Assembly (NCBI RefSeq): GCF_016908355.1
Contig: NZ_JAFBDT010000012.1
Location: 1-64,000 of the forward strand
Direction: 5' to 3'
DNA: 64,000 nt
DNA from: Fusibacter tunisiensis
GTDB lineage: Bacteria; Bacillota; Clostridia; Peptostreptococcales; Acidaminobacteraceae
Positions within the stretch are counted from its first letter, which is position 1. Each line of letters begins with the position of its first letter. Of the stretch, positions 17,901 to 27,556 are shown piece after piece. The notes beneath the pieces were generated by a model, which had not been told where the DNA came from, searched no databases, and saw nothing but the letters and a program-made list of their open reading frames with translations. A program made the position numbers and the translations under genes.

Positions 17901-18551
17901 TTATACTTCCATTTCTCTAATATCTTCTGGAATAATTAACTTCGCTTCCGTAACCTCTTGTATGTCTTCAATTGAAAATTCAGGGTTGAATTCCACAAGT
18001 TTAAGGCCTTCTGGCGTCACATCTATAACGCCCATTTCAGTTACAATTTTGCTCACTTTTCCAGCGGCTGTCAGTGGCAATGTGCATTTTTTCATAATTT
18101 TAATGTCGCCTTTGGCAGTATGTGTCATGGCCACTATTACTTTTTTAGCACCACCGACCAAGTCCATAGCACCGCCCATTCCAGGAACCAATTTCCCCGG
18201 AATCATCCAATTGGCAAGATTCCCTTCTTCATCCACTTGTAGTGCACCGAGCACAGTTGCATCCAAGTGTCCACCCCTTATAATTGCAAATGACATGGCA
18301 CTATCAAAAAACGATCCGCCCGGCAAAATTGACACAGGCATTCCGCCGGCATTAACAAGGTCCATGTCTACATTTTCTTCAGAAGGCACAGGCCCTATAC
18401 CTGTAAATCCATTCTCAGAGTGCAATATAATTTCAACACCCTCTGGAATATAATTTGGAATTAACGTTGGCAATCCGATACCCAAGTTCACAACATCGCC
18501 ATCTTTAAATTCTTTTGCAACACGACGTGCAATTCGTTCTTTTACATCCAT
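17901..18551 (-). CDS. CoA-transferase subunit B (AtoA/ScoB type)
   Basis: This 216-residue beta subunit belongs to the 3-oxoacid/acetate CoA-transferase family. The catalytic Glu lies in [10 protein letters not shown], and [11 protein letters not shown] and [14 protein letters not shown] are typical of the family. The enzyme moves CoA between acyl groups, for example acetoacetyl-CoA or butyryl-CoA and acetate, which serves short-chain fatty-acid or amino-acid fermentation. The exact acyl substrate cannot be told from sequence. It begins 11 bases after subunit A and is driven from the sigma-54 promoter. Confidence 0.85.
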   Translation of the reverse strand: MDVKERIARRVAKEFKDGDVVNLGIGLPTLIPNYIPEGVEIILHSENGFTGIGPVPSEENVDMDLVNAGGMPVSILPGGSFFDSAMSFAIIRGGHLDATVLGALQVDEEGNLANWMIPGKLVPGMGGAMDLVGGAKKVIVAMTHTAKGDIKIMKKCTLPLTAAGKVSKIVTEMGVIDVTPEGLKLVEFNPEFSIEDIQEVTEAKLIIPEDIREMEV

Positions 18552-18562
18552 TTTAACCCCTC

Positions 18563-19210
18563 CTATGCCTTCACAATATAGCTAACAAAAAGTCCAGGTG
18601 TCATTACCAAATGTGGATCTAGCGTTCCGGTTTCAACCATTTCCTGAGCTTCTACGATCACTGTCTCTGCCGCCATAGCCATTAATGGATTGAAATTTCG
18701 AGTTGCTTCATTATAGAATACATTTCCCTTTTCATCTACTTTTGACCCATAGAGCAAGGCCACATCGGCTTTTAAAGCTTTTTCCAGCAAATAGGTTTTT
18801 CCATCAATAATCAAATGATCTTTACCTTCTGCAACCGGTGTTCCCACACCTATGGGTGTTAAGACACCGCCCAATCCAGCGCCACCTGCTCTGACCTGCT
18901 CTGCCAATGTTCCTTGAGGCACCAAATCTACTGCTAATTTTCCCTCATTCATCAATCGGCCTGTCTCTTTATTGGTTCCAATGTGAGAAACAATCACTCT
19001 TTTCGCCTGTCCACTTACAACAAGCCTTCCAATGCCCCGATCAACAAACCCCGTGTCATTTGCAATAATTGTAAGATCTTTAACGCCGCTTTCAATTAAA
19101 GCATCCACTATAGCATGTGGCGTTCCACATGCTAAAAAACCACCAATCATAACAGTCATACCATCTTTAACATGAGCAACAGCTTCTTTCATGGATATGA
19201 GTTTTTTCAT
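18563..19210 (-). CDS. CoA-transferase subunit A (AtoD/ScoA type)
   Basis: This 215-residue alpha subunit carries the CoA-binding glycine-rich segment ([18 protein letters not shown]) and the family stretch [20 protein letters not shown]. It works as a heteromer with subunit B. It is the first gene after the sigma-54 promoter, with an AGGAGG-like site before the ATG. No thiolase or hydroxybutyryl-CoA gene is beside it, so the role may be acid/CoA exchange during amino-acid fermentation. Confidence 0.85.
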   Translation of the reverse strand: MKKLISMKEAVAHVKDGMTVMIGGFLACGTPHAIVDALIESGVKDLTIIANDTGFVDRGIGRLVVSGQAKRVIVSHIGTNKETGRLMNEGKLAVDLVPQGTLAEQVRAGGAGLGGVLTPIGVGTPVAEGKDHLIIDGKTYLLEKALKADVALLYGSKVDEKGNVFYNEATRNFNPLMAMAAETVIVEAQEMVETGTLDPHLVMTPGLFVSYIVKA

Positions 19211-19248
19211 AGTCTAAACCTCCTGATTTTTTATCTTAAATAGATATC

Positions 19249-19264
19249 GCAAAATTCATGCCAA
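19249..19264 (-). promoter_or_regulatory. Sigma-54 (-24/-12) promoter
   Basis: The leftward strand reads TTGGCATGAATTTTGC. It has the invariant GG at -24 and GC at -12 at the exact required spacing and differs from the TTGGCACGNNNNTTGC consensus at only one defined position. It lies 38 bases before the CoA-transferase subunit A start codon. A sigma-54 activator gene sits just downstream of the operon, which supports the assignment. Confidence 0.85.
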
Positions 19265-19431
19265 TAAAAAAGGATACCCCCAATACATTAGAAATACCCC
19301 TTTTTATAACCCATACACGCCAACCGTATTTACTTTTCAGCATAGCTTGTATCATTTCTACTACATTATAAAATAAAATAGCTTTAAACCATCGTGGCGA
19401 ACCATTTTTGATACACAGAAAACCTATGTTT

Positions 19432-19448
19432 TGTTCATTTTCCGAACA
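19432..19448. promoter_or_regulatory. Palindrome, possible upstream activator site
   Basis: TGTTC and GAACA are separated by seven bases, about 180 bases upstream of the sigma-54 promoter. That is the distance expected of an enhancer for a sigma-54 activator. It also sits right after the cysS stop but lacks a T run, so it is a poor terminator. The assignment is an inference from position. Confidence 0.3.
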
Positions 19449-19453
19449 TATTT

Positions 19454-20863
19454 TTAATCAAACTTCCAAGTAACACCATCAGGTGTGTCTATTAATACAA
19501 TGCCTTTAGACTTAAGTTCATCTCGAATTGCATCAGCAGTTGCCCAATCTTTTGATTGTTTCGCTTCATTCCGCTTCTTAATTTGAGCTTCAATCCAAGC
19601 TGTTTGTTCTGCATTCACATCCGCTTCAGAATCTTCAACCGTAAGCAAATCTAAAGATAATACGCCGTCCATCTCATGAATAAGATACGCTTTTTCCGGT
19701 TCAGAGATATCAGACTTAAGAACATCGTATAAAACTGTAATTGCATTGGCCGTGTTTAAATCATCTTCAAGAGCCTTTTTAAAGTTATTTCGCAAGGATT
19801 GGGCAGAACTTGATAACGATTCTATGCCCTCTTCTAGATTGGCATACTGGGCTGTCCTGCGTTTGAGCTTTCTATATGCAGATTGTGCCATTTCCAAACT
19901 ATCAAAACTAAAAGCAAGTTGCTTGCGATAATGAGAATTCAAAACATAATATCTGTAACTCAAAGGCTCAAATCCCTTTTTCGCCAACAAACTAAGTGTT
20001 AAAAACTCACCTGAAGATTTACTCATTTTACCACTGTTGTCTACAAGAAACTCTGAATGCCACCAATATTTGGTCCAGTCTTTCCCAGTAAAAGCTTCAG
20101 TTTGGGCAATTTCATTGGTATGGTGAACCGGTATATGGTCTACCCCACCACAGTGGATGTCCATCTGGTCGCCCAAATTGGTTAAAGAAATAACCGAGCA
20201 TTCAATATGCCAGCCTGGATAACCAACGCCCCAAGGAGATTCCCACTTCATGGCTTGATTCTCAAATTTTGATTTCGTAAACCACAAGACAAAATCTTGT
20301 GGGTTTTTCTTATGCACGTCAATTTCAACATCATCTCTATGCGCAACTTTAAGTGTGTCAAGATCCAATTTAGACAATTTGGTATACCCTTCAAATTTAG
20401 AGATATCAAAATAAACATTCCCATTGGCAAAATAAGTGTATCCCTTTGCTTCAAGTCCTTTAATAAACTTTATATAGTCCTGAATATAATCTGTCGCTTT
20501 TGCGACAACACTTGGTTTTTGAATCATCAATTGCTTACAATCCTCAAAAAAAGCTTCTGTATAGTAAGCCGCAACTTCCCAAACTGTCTTGTTTTCTCGA
20601 AGGGCGCCCTTGAGCATCTTATCTTCCCCTTCATCAGCATCAGATTCCAAATGCCCAACATCTGTGATGTTCATGACACGATTGACCTCATAGCCAATGT
20701 ACGCAAGTGTTTTTACCAAAATGTCTTCATGAATATACGTTCTCAAATTACCGATATGTGCATAATTATAAACCGTTGGACCACACGTATACATTGAAAC
20801 CTTTCCAGGTACGATTGGCTCAAAATCTTCAAGACTTCTACTCATTGAATTGTAAAGTTTCAT
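19454..20863 (-). CDS. cysS: Cysteinyl-tRNA synthetase
   Basis: This 469-residue class I synthetase charges tRNA-Cys. The HIGH motif is AHIGN (residues 35-39), the KMSKS motif is GKMSKSSG, and the zinc ligands are Cys27 in MYTCGPT, Cys in WHIECS and the HCGG segment. The length is normal for bacterial CysRS. It is the last gene of a run with pflB, pflA and crp, 21 bases after crp. I see no T-box leader in front of it. Confidence 0.95.
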   Translation of the reverse strand: MKLYNSMSRSLEDFEPIVPGKVSMYTCGPTVYNYAHIGNLRTYIHEDILVKTLAYIGYEVNRVMNITDVGHLESDADEGEDKMLKGALRENKTVWEVAAYYTEAFFEDCKQLMIQKPSVVAKATDYIQDYIKFIKGLEAKGYTYFANGNVYFDISKFEGYTKLSKLDLDTLKVAHRDDVEIDVHKKNPQDFVLWFTKSKFENQAMKWESPWGVGYPGWHIECSVISLTNLGDQMDIHCGGVDHIPVHHTNEIAQTEAFTGKDWTKYWWHSEFLVDNSGKMSKSSGEFLTLSLLAKKGFEPLSYRYYVLNSHYRKQLAFSFDSLEMAQSAYRKLKRRTAQYANLEEGIESLSSSAQSLRNNFKKALEDDLNTANAITVLYDVLKSDISEPEKAYLIHEMDGVLSLDLLTVEDSEADVNAEQTAWIEAQIKKRNEAKQSKDWATADAIRDELKSKGIVLIDTPDGVTWKFD

Positions 20864-20884
20864 ATTCTCCCCCAGTATAAACGA

Positions 20885-21553
20885 TTAAATTAAAGCCCTC
20901 AATTTATGGACGTCGTAAATGCATATTTTTCTAGAACTCACGAGCTTTATAAGCCCCATTTCTTGAAAAAGTTGAAGTTTTCGAGACATTGTTTCACGCG
21001 CAATACCCGCATAACTTCCCATTTCTTCTCGATTCATGGTTAAAGTCAGTAGAATTCCCTCATCTGTGCTTTCGCCAAAATTTTCAATTAAATCTAGTAA
21101 AAGCCCTATCACTTTTGCATCAGGATTTGTACTCGATAGGCGTTCAACCAAACTTTCAGCCCGTGTAATCCGTTCATATGCTTTTTCAAAAATTTTAAGC
21201 GTAATCTCCGGATTGGATAAAACAATTGCGTCAAAAGAAGATTTTTCTAGCATACTTACAGTTGTTGGCTCTAACGCAACCGCATTAAAATCAAACTCAT
21301 CCGCCTTAAGCAAATTGAAGGCACCAATAAAATCGTCTTCTGCCAGTATATAGAGAATCTGTTCCCGACCATCCGGCATCGTTTTATAAATTTTTATTTT
21401 ACCGGCACAAACAATATAAAGCTTATTGGCCATTTCACCTTGTCTAAAAACAAATTCTCCTTTTTTAAAAGTCCCAGATGAAACCCCTTCGGAAACTTTT
21501 TCAATTTCAGAATCCGTAAGCGCAGACAAAAGCGGTACGTTATGAATACACAT
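20885..21553 (-). CDS. Crp/Fnr-family regulator next to pfl (N-terminus uncertain)
   Basis: The protein has a cyclic-nucleotide-like beta-barrel (residues about 20-120, RQGEMANKLYIVCAGKIKIY) and a winged helix (MGSYAGIARETMSRKLQLF). From the ATG at 21551-21553 it is 222 residues. Just upstream, in the same frame and without a stop, lies CIKCGKL-M-CIHNVP, which aligns with the Cys cluster CASCGHKLCAKKV of the paralogue at 52279. The true start is therefore probably further up, yet there is no ATG, GTG or TTG before the frame meets the end of pflA. It may use a rare start (ATC at 21602-21604) or contain an indel. Likely an oxygen- or redox-responsive regulator of pfl. Confidence 0.8.
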   Translation of the reverse strand: MCIHNVPLLSALTDSEIEKVSEGVSSGTFKKGEFVFRQGEMANKLYIVCAGKIKIYKTMPDGREQILYILAEDDFIGAFNLLKADEFDFNAVALEPTTVSMLEKSSFDAIVLSNPEITLKIFEKAYERITRAESLVERLSSTNPDAKVIGLLLDLIENFGESTDEGILLTLTMNREEMGSYAGIARETMSRKLQLFQEMGLIKLVSSRKICIYDVHKLRALI

Positions 21554-21618
21554 AAGTTTGCCACATTTGATACAATTTTCCCGATTACACTTTTTAGTTA
21601 CGATAACGTCACCATTTC

Positions 21619-22377
21619 CTATACAGCTTTTTGTGAAGGCGATGCCATTTGCATCCTTTTTAAATGTTGATTAACATATGCTTCAAACAATTGCGCACGT
21701 TCTGGATCCATTTCAGGCACACTTGCAAAAACATAAGGAAGATTCATCGCCTCATATTTTTCTACTCCTGATTTATGATACGGCAAAATTTCAATTTTAT
21801 CAACCCTTGAAACCACGGGTTCTATGATTTCAAGAAGCCTATCCATCACATCATAGGCGTCCGTTTCTTTAGGGATCATCACATGCCGCACTGTAATTTT
21901 ACAATCCGATTCTTTGAGCGACTCAATGAAATGCCTAAGCCCCTTTAAAGGCTTTCCAGTTAACGCTTCATGTGCTTTGTCTGTTACATGCTTAACATCC
22001 AAAAGAACATGATCGGTATGCTTTAATACAGCACTGTAATATTTTGATGCTCCATAACCCGACGTGTCTAAACACGTATGAATACCTTCTGCCTTAAGCG
22101 CTTCAAAAGCAAGGGCGACGAACTCACCCTGCACAAGCGCCTCGCCCCCTGAAAACGTAACACCGCCTCCAGAAGCGTCATAATAAGATTTATAGCGTTT
22201 TGCTTTTTCCACAACTTCTTCTATCGAAAGTCGTTTTGTGCCCATAAAATGCTGGGTATCTGGATTGTGACAATAGTTGCACCTTAGGGAACACCCTTGA
22301 AGAAAAAAAACAGTACGTATGCCTGGACCATCCACAAGGCCCATTGTCTCTATAGAATGATAAGAGGCTGTTATCAT
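21619..22377 (-). CDS. pflA: Pyruvate formate-lyase activating enzyme
   Basis: This 252-residue radical-SAM enzyme installs the glycyl radical in PflB. The cluster motif CxxxCxxC is at Cys29, Cys33 and Cys36 (GCSLRCNYCHNPD), followed by GGVTFSGGEAL typical of the family. It starts three bases after pflB. Its 3' end may overlap the upstream-extended crp frame. Confidence 0.93.
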   Translation of the reverse strand: MITASYHSIETMGLVDGPGIRTVFFLQGCSLRCNYCHNPDTQHFMGTKRLSIEEVVEKAKRYKSYYDASGGGVTFSGGEALVQGEFVALAFEALKAEGIHTCLDTSGYGASKYYSAVLKHTDHVLLDVKHVTDKAHEALTGKPLKGLRHFIESLKESDCKITVRHVMIPKETDAYDVMDRLLEIIEPVVSRVDKIEILPYHKSGVEKYEAMNLPYVFASVPEMDPERAQLFEAYVNQHLKRMQMASPSQKAV

Positions 22378-22380
22378 AAC

Positions 22381-24597
22381 TTACACCCTTTCATGAAATG
22401 TTCTTTGAATAACTTCCAGTTTCTGTTCACGGGTCAAACGGTTAAAATGCACTGCATATCCAGAAACCCGAATGGTTAACGTTGGATACTTAGATGGATT
22501 CTCCATAGCATCTAACAGGCGCGCTCTAGAAAGTACATTCACATTTAAATGAAATGCCTTTTGATTGAAATACCCATCTAGTAAACCTACGAGATTTGTT
22601 CGCCTGTCTGTTTCAGTTCTGCCCAACGCACTGGGGACAATTGAAAATGTATTTGATATGCCATCTTGGCAAACATTTTCAAAAGGAAGTTTGGCAACTG
22701 AGTTCAGTGACGCTAACGCACCATTATCATCTCGCCCATGCATCGGGTTTGCACCGGGGGCAAATGGGGCACCCGATTTTCTGCCATCAGGTGTGGCACC
22801 CGTTTTTTTACCATAAACCACATTAGACGTTATGGTTAACACAGACAAACTATGTTCTGCTTGCCGATAGGTTTCATGCTTTTTAAGTTCGCTTGAGAAA
22901 AACTCAAGTACTTCTACTGCCAAATGATCCACACGGTCATCATCATTTCCAAATTTAGGATAGTCCCCTTCTACTGTGTAGGAAACTGCAATGCCATTTT
23001 CATCTCTTATAGGCCTAACTTTAGCGTACCGTATAGCACTTAGTGAATCCGCCACAATTGATAGCCCTGCTACACCAAAAGCCATATACCTGTGAACACT
23101 TGAATCATGTAGGGCCATTTGACCACTTTCATAAGCATAATGATCGTGCATATAGTGGATGGTATTCATGGTGTTGACATAGAGCCCAGCCAACTCACGC
23201 ATTACCTTTTTAAAATTAGCCCAAACCGCTTCGTATTCAAGTTGGTCTAAGTTCATAGGCTCAATTGAATCAATTACTTTGATTGGAAGTCCTTCATGGT
23301 CTTTTTTCATTTCGTCTTGCCCCCCATTAATGCCATAAAGAAGGGCCTTGACCAAGTTTGCTCGGGCACCAAAAAATTGCATGTCTTTTCCAATTCGCAT
23401 AGGCGATACACAACACGCAATCCCGTAATCATCCCCATAAATCGGTCTCATAAGGTCATCATTTTCATACTGTATTGCGCCCGTCTCTATGGACATTTGC
23501 GCGCAATACCGCTTAAAATTTTCTGGAAGATCTTTTGACCAAAGCACCGTCATGTTTGGTTCCGGTGCAGGTGTTAAATTGGTTAACGTGTGTAAAAACC
23601 GGTAGGCTGTTTTAGTCACAAGCGGTCTACCATCTTCACCCATACCACCTATTGACTCAGTAACCCATGTTGGGTCACCCGCAAATAAAGTGTTGTAATC
23701 AGGTGTTCTCAAATGTCTAACCATGCGCAATTTAATGACCAACTGATCAATAAGTTCCTGAGCTTCCGCTTCCGTCAAAACCCCTAAACGAATATCTTTT
23801 TCAATATATATGTCCAAGAATGCCGTGTTTCTGCCCAAAGACATGGCTGCGCCGTTGTTCTCTTTAACAGCAGCCAGATACCCGAAATAAAAATGTTGAA
23901 TGGCTTGTCTGGCATTTTCTGCTGGATGAGATAAGTCATAATTATAGGATTGAGCCATCTTTTCCATTTGTTTAAGTGCCTTGACCTGCATTGAAAGTTC
24001 TTCTCTTTTCCGAATGGTTTCAGAATTTGCAGGCAAGTTTTCTAAATCTTTTAAATCAGATTTTTTAAACTCAATTAGGGCTTTAGTGCCATAAAGGACA
24101 ATTCTACGGTAGTCACCAATAATTCTGCCACGTCCGTAAGCATCTGGAAGCCCTGTCAGCAGGCCGACACTTCTTGCCGTTTTCATATTTGACGTGTAAG
24201 CATCAAAAACACCATCGTTGTGCGTCTTTCTTTGTTTTTTGAAATTTTCAGCCATTTCTGTGTCAATTTCCACATCATAAGCATCTAAAGATGCCTCAAG
24301 CATTCTAAAGCCCCCATAAGGGTTCATGATTCGCTTTAGAGGTTCATCTGTTTGAAACCCTAAAACCACCTCGTTTTCCACATCTAAATAGCCCGCATCA
24401 AAAGCATCAATTCCAGAGAATACTCGCGTTTCAATGCCAATAATACCCGCTTCAATCTCTTTTTCAATTAGCTTTTCTGCTTTAGACCAAACCTCTGACG
24501 TCTTTTTACTTTTGCCTACTAAAAATGAAGCATCCCCATAATAAGGTGTGTAATGGTCTTGTATAAATTCTCTCACATCAATTCTATTTGTTTGCAC
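22381..24597 (-). CDS. pflB: Formate acetyltransferase (pyruvate formate-lyase)
   Basis: This 738-residue glycyl radical enzyme converts pyruvate and CoA to acetyl-CoA and formate. The active-site cysteine pair is at about residues 395-396 (IACCVSPM) and the radical Gly at about 713 ([12 protein letters not shown]). I use the GTG at 24595-24597: an AGGAGG site lies seven bases before it, whereas the ATG eight codons upstream lies on the wrong side of that site. It is the first gene of the pflB-pflA-crp-cysS run. Confidence 0.93.
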   Translation of the reverse strand: MQTNRIDVREFIQDHYTPYYGDASFLVGKSKKTSEVWSKAEKLIEKEIEAGIIGIETRVFSGIDAFDAGYLDVENEVVLGFQTDEPLKRIMNPYGGFRMLEASLDAYDVEIDTEMAENFKKQRKTHNDGVFDAYTSNMKTARSVGLLTGLPDAYGRGRIIGDYRRIVLYGTKALIEFKKSDLKDLENLPANSETIRKREELSMQVKALKQMEKMAQSYNYDLSHPAENARQAIQHFYFGYLAAVKENNGAAMSLGRNTAFLDIYIEKDIRLGVLTEAEAQELIDQLVIKLRMVRHLRTPDYNTLFAGDPTWVTESIGGMGEDGRPLVTKTAYRFLHTLTNLTPAPEPNMTVLWSKDLPENFKRYCAQMSIETGAIQYENDDLMRPIYGDDYGIACCVSPMRIGKDMQFFGARANLVKALLYGINGGQDEMKKDHEGLPIKVIDSIEPMNLDQLEYEAVWANFKKVMRELAGLYVNTMNTIHYMHDHYAYESGQMALHDSSVHRYMAFGVAGLSIVADSLSAIRYAKVRPIRDENGIAVSYTVEGDYPKFGNDDDRVDHLAVEVLEFFSSELKKHETYRQAEHSLSVLTITSNVVYGKKTGATPDGRKSGAPFAPGANPMHGRDDNGALASLNSVAKLPFENVCQDGISNTFSIVPSALGRTETDRRTNLVGLLDGYFNQKAFHLNVNVLSRARLLDAMENPSKYPTLTIRVSGYAVHFNRLTREQKLEVIQRTFHERV

Positions 24598-24706
24598 AGC
24601 ATACCCTCCTACTGAATTCATTTCATTTAATTTTCTTGAGTACAGTATACAATATGCAAAATAAAATTAATGTGACTCGGCGCACGGTTTTCATTTTAAA
24701 TAAAAA

Positions 24707-24746
24707 AACCTTTTCTATGCTTCACACGTCAAACATAGAAAAGGTT
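24707..24746 (-). terminator. Terminator after lplA
   Basis: A 13-base perfect stem (AACCTTTTCTATG / CATAGAAAAGGTT) is followed by a T run in the leftward transcript, starting 11 bases after the lplA stop. The adjoining 24598-24706 holds the pflB promoter region, where TATACT at about 24646 is a plausible -10. Confidence 0.8.
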
Positions 24747-24757
24747 CTCTATTCCCT

Positions 24758-25756
24758 CTACAGTGTCCAAGTATCAATCCAATTGTAAATTTCATCCAAC
24801 ATTGGTTGATGGTCATTTGACACTTTTAAATCTTTTACAGTTGCTTTCAATAAAGTTTTATCAAGCTTCATACCATTAAAAAGTGTTCCAACAGCATCCA
24901 CCAAATCCGTAGACATGGCATCGGAATAAACTGCGCTTTCTTCTATAATACCACCTTTGAGTTTAAAGCTTATAACAAGCTCGCCCCATGTAAACTTTTC
25001 TTCAAAAGTCACATCGAAATCCGGCGTTTTTCCAAACAACCAGTCCCATGATGCGTAATGGTGATATCGATCTTTGGCATCTTCAGGTGCATCGTTCTCT
25101 GAAATATAAAAAGTATCTTGTGGCTGTGTGTAAACAGCAGAAAATGCTTCCGATACAGCTTGAATGGTGTTCTCTATGGTCATTTCAGGATTGAGTTCTT
25201 TTAAATTTATAACTCTAGATTTAACAGATTCAACACCTTTCGCATTGAGTTTTTTCATTGATACGTTAAGATATTTCCCCAAATTGGGCATATCCACGTC
25301 AATTAATAGGGTTCCATGATGGTAATAATTCTCTTTTCCATAATAAAAAGCATTTCCAGAGAACTTTCGACCCTCAGCCAAAATATCATTTCGTCCTGAA
25401 AATTCGGCTTCTATTCCCAGTTTTTTTACACCTTCCAATATAACCTCAAGCTGTTTGTGCAAGTTTTCATGCTTCTTATGCATCACAAATGTAAAGTTTA
25501 AATTGCCTAAATCATGATAAACAGCGCCACCGCCTGAAAGCCGTCTGGCCACTTTCCCACCGTCAGCTTCTAATTCACTTACACGAACTTCACGCCAAGG
25601 GTTTTGGTGTTTTCCGATTACAACGGTATGCTGATTTTGCCATAAATATAAAATCACTTCATCTGGATCCACACAATTCACTAAATATTCCTCAAACGAA
25701 AGGTTGAACCACGGATTTGTAGATTTTGAAATATAGACTTTTGTTCTTAAAGACAT
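24758..25756 (-). CDS. lplA: Lipoate-protein ligase A
   Basis: This 333-residue enzyme attaches lipoate to lipoyl domains of 2-oxoacid dehydrogenases or GcvH. The catalytic domain shows RRLSGGGAVYHDLGNLNFTF and the lysine-containing LNAKGVESVKSRVINL segment, followed by the C-terminal accessory domain, as in full-length LplA. The start at 25754-25756 (MSLRTKVYIS) follows AAGGAGG; 22 more open codons upstream look noncoding. No lipoyl-dependent dehydrogenase is in the window. Confidence 0.9.
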   Translation of the reverse strand: MSLRTKVYISKSTNPWFNLSFEEYLVNCVDPDEVILYLWQNQHTVVIGKHQNPWREVRVSELEADGGKVARRLSGGGAVYHDLGNLNFTFVMHKKHENLHKQLEVILEGVKKLGIEAEFSGRNDILAEGRKFSGNAFYYGKENYYHHGTLLIDVDMPNLGKYLNVSMKKLNAKGVESVKSRVINLKELNPEMTIENTIQAVSEAFSAVYTQPQDTFYISENDAPEDAKDRYHHYASWDWLFGKTPDFDVTFEEKFTWGELVISFKLKGGIIEESAVYSDAMSTDLVDAVGTLFNGMKLDKTLLKATVKDLKVSNDHQPMLDEIYNWIDTWTL

Positions 25757-25881
25757 GCACGCCTCCTTCATAGTATATGTATTTTCTTCAACTTCTGTCA
25801 TTATAGCATAGGATTCCATCAAGATTGAATCCTTTATACAAATTATGTTAAACTAAATCATCAATACTTTGGAGGCAACTC

Positions 25882-26553
25882 ATGACGCATAAAATTAATT
25901 CCGAATGGATGGCAGCCCTATCAAATGAATTCAACAAGTCTTATTTTAAAACCCTTATGGACTTTGTTGAGAATGCTTATAAAACAAAAGAAGTCTTCCC
26001 ACCCAAAGATTCTGTTTTTAACGCCCTAAATAGGCCCTCTCTAAAAGAAATAAAAGTTGTCATTTTGGGACAAGATCCCTATCATAACACAAATCAAGCC
26101 CATGGATATGCCTTTTCTGTTCCAAAAAATGAAAAAATACCGCCTTCTTTAGCGAATATTTATAAAGAGCTTGAAGTCGATTTGGGCTGTCCAATCCCAA
26201 CGCACGGCAACTTACTTAAATGGGTAGATCAAGGTGTCCTTCTCCTCAATACCGTTTTAACCGTGGAAGCCCATCAAGCGTATTCTCATAGAAAAAAAGG
26301 ATGGGAGCAATTTACAGACGCCATCATACAAATTCTAAACAACCAATCTTCACCCATTGTATTTTTGCTTTGGGGAAAACCAGCACAAGAAAAATCTAAA
26401 ATGCTTAACAACCCAAACCATCTTATATTAAAAGCACCCCATCCAAGCCCACTATCTGTTTATAGAGGCTTTTGGGGGTGCCGACACTTTAGTAAAACCA
26501 ATGCTTTTTTAGAGTCAAAAGGCCTAGATCCAATTGATTGGTGTATCTGCTAA
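25882..26553 (+). CDS. ung: Uracil-DNA glycosylase
   Basis: This 223-residue family 1 UDG removes uracil from DNA. The water-activating motif GQDPYH places the catalytic Asp at residue 65, and HPSPLSVYRGF forms the minor-groove loop. The ribosome site TTGGAGGC precedes the ATG. It stands alone on the plus strand and overlaps the end of the convergent permease gene by four bases. Confidence 0.95.
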   Translation: MTHKINSEWMAALSNEFNKSYFKTLMDFVENAYKTKEVFPPKDSVFNALNRPSLKEIKVVILGQDPYHNTNQAHGYAFSVPKNEKIPPSLANIYKELEVDLGCPIPTHGNLLKWVDQGVLLLNTVLTVEAHQAYSHRKKGWEQFTDAIIQILNNQSSPIVFLLWGKPAQEKSKMLNNPNHLILKAPHPSPLSVYRGFWGCRHFSKTNAFLESKGLDPIDWCIC

Positions 26554-27080
26554 AAGGGTGCAGCTTCGTAAATTCGATTCACTTCATCCGGACTCAATCG
26601 CCGTGATATAATATGGGCAATTATGAGAATACCTGGAATGTTTATGAGCATTCTTGTAATGGCAAATACAGGGCCCAGCGCTGTTAATTCAAAGATAAAC
26701 ATAGGAATTTTCATAGTAGACCATGCCCCTATAAAAATCAATATGTTGCTGAATTTCACACCTTTTTTCATAAAGACAGCCGCTACCGGAAAAGCACCAT
26801 ATAAGGGACCCGCTGCTGCTGCCCCAACAACAAATGAAAGCACTATTCCCCGCACACCTGATTTATCGCCCATGAACCGGGTCATGGTTTCTTTGGGAAT
26901 CCAGACATCCAGCAAACCCAAAAGAATAAAAACAGGTGGAATCACCAAAATCATTTCCTCAAATGAGAAAAGTGTCACATCTATGGCGCGTAACCCCATT
27001 TCATGATTGAAAAGATATAAGCCACCCAAAGCCAGAAGTGCAAGTCCAACAAACCGATATCTCATGAAAGCATTTTTCAT
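26550..27080 (-). CDS. YraQ/ArsP-type permease, second half
   Basis: This is a 176-residue membrane protein with about five hydrophobic segments and the family motif GAAAAGPLYGAFPVAAVFMKKG. It matches one half of the YraQ (DUF318, ArsP_1) permeases, which are normally one protein of about 300 residues with two such halves. The preceding gene supplies the other half and overlaps this start by four bases. Some family members extrude trivalent organoarsenicals; others are uncharacterised. Confidence 0.7.
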   Translation of the reverse strand: MKNAFMRYRFVGLALLALGGLYLFNHEMGLRAIDVTLFSFEEMILVIPPVFILLGLLDVWIPKETMTRFMGDKSGVRGIVLSFVVGAAAAGPLYGAFPVAAVFMKKGVKFSNILIFIGAWSTMKIPMFIFELTALGPVFAITRMLINIPGILIIAHIISRRLSPDEVNRIYEAAPF

Positions 27081-27553
27081 TGCATCACCGCCCCAATTAT
27101 TACTGCAACAACAAATGAAAACACAAGTGCCAATCCGTTGCGCGCCACTGTTACTTTTTTCCCAAAATACTTTACTTCAACCGGTATCGTTACAACGCCA
27201 ACCATCATTAAAGATGATACAAACGCACCAATTTGCATATAACCAGCACCACTCTCCAGGAGCATTGAAGCAGTTGGAAAAGCAACAAATCCCGGAATCA
27301 AAGTTACAGCGCCAATCAATCCAGATAAAACAACTCCGCCAGCACCTGACTCAGGGCCAATCAATCCAGATATGGTTTCAGGATTTACAAGCGCCAGCAT
27401 AACACCAACAAAAACAATCACCACTAAGAACTCAGGCAAAATATTTTCAAAAGCTTTCCACGCTTTTTTAAGCGCCTTATGGGTTTTCTTTCGATCTTTA
27501 TAAAGTGACACTGCTAAAAGCAAACCCGTAATGCCATATAATATTGTATTCAT
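27077..27553 (-). CDS. YraQ/ArsP-type permease, first half
   Basis: This 158-residue membrane protein has the segment GGVVLSGLIGAVTLIPGFVAFPTASMLLESGAGY split over two helices, which mirrors the GPLYGAFP motif of its partner. Both are probably one transporter encoded by two genes. It begins three bases after rfbB, so it is in an operon with sugar-nucleotide genes without an obvious functional tie. Confidence 0.7.
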   Translation of the reverse strand: MNTILYGITGLLLAVSLYKDRKKTHKALKKAWKAFENILPEFLVVIVFVGVMLALVNPETISGLIGPESGAGGVVLSGLIGAVTLIPGFVAFPTASMLLESGAGYMQIGAFVSSLMMVGVVTIPVEVKYFGKKVTVARNGLALVFSFVVAVIIGAVMQ

Positions 27554-27556
27554 TTC

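Noticed and set aside
20864-21000. T-box leader for cysS
   Set aside because: Only 21 bases separate crp and cysS, and no specifier or antiterminator sequence is visible.
25810-25833. Inverted repeat AGGATTC/GAATCCT between lplA and ung
   Set aside because: Arms are only seven bases, there is no T run and no matching copy elsewhere, so I could not assign a role.
27007-27402. A plus-strand frame of 131 residues rich in Gln
   Set aside because: It is the antisense of the first YraQ-half gene; its composition reflects the complementary strand of hydrophobic codons.
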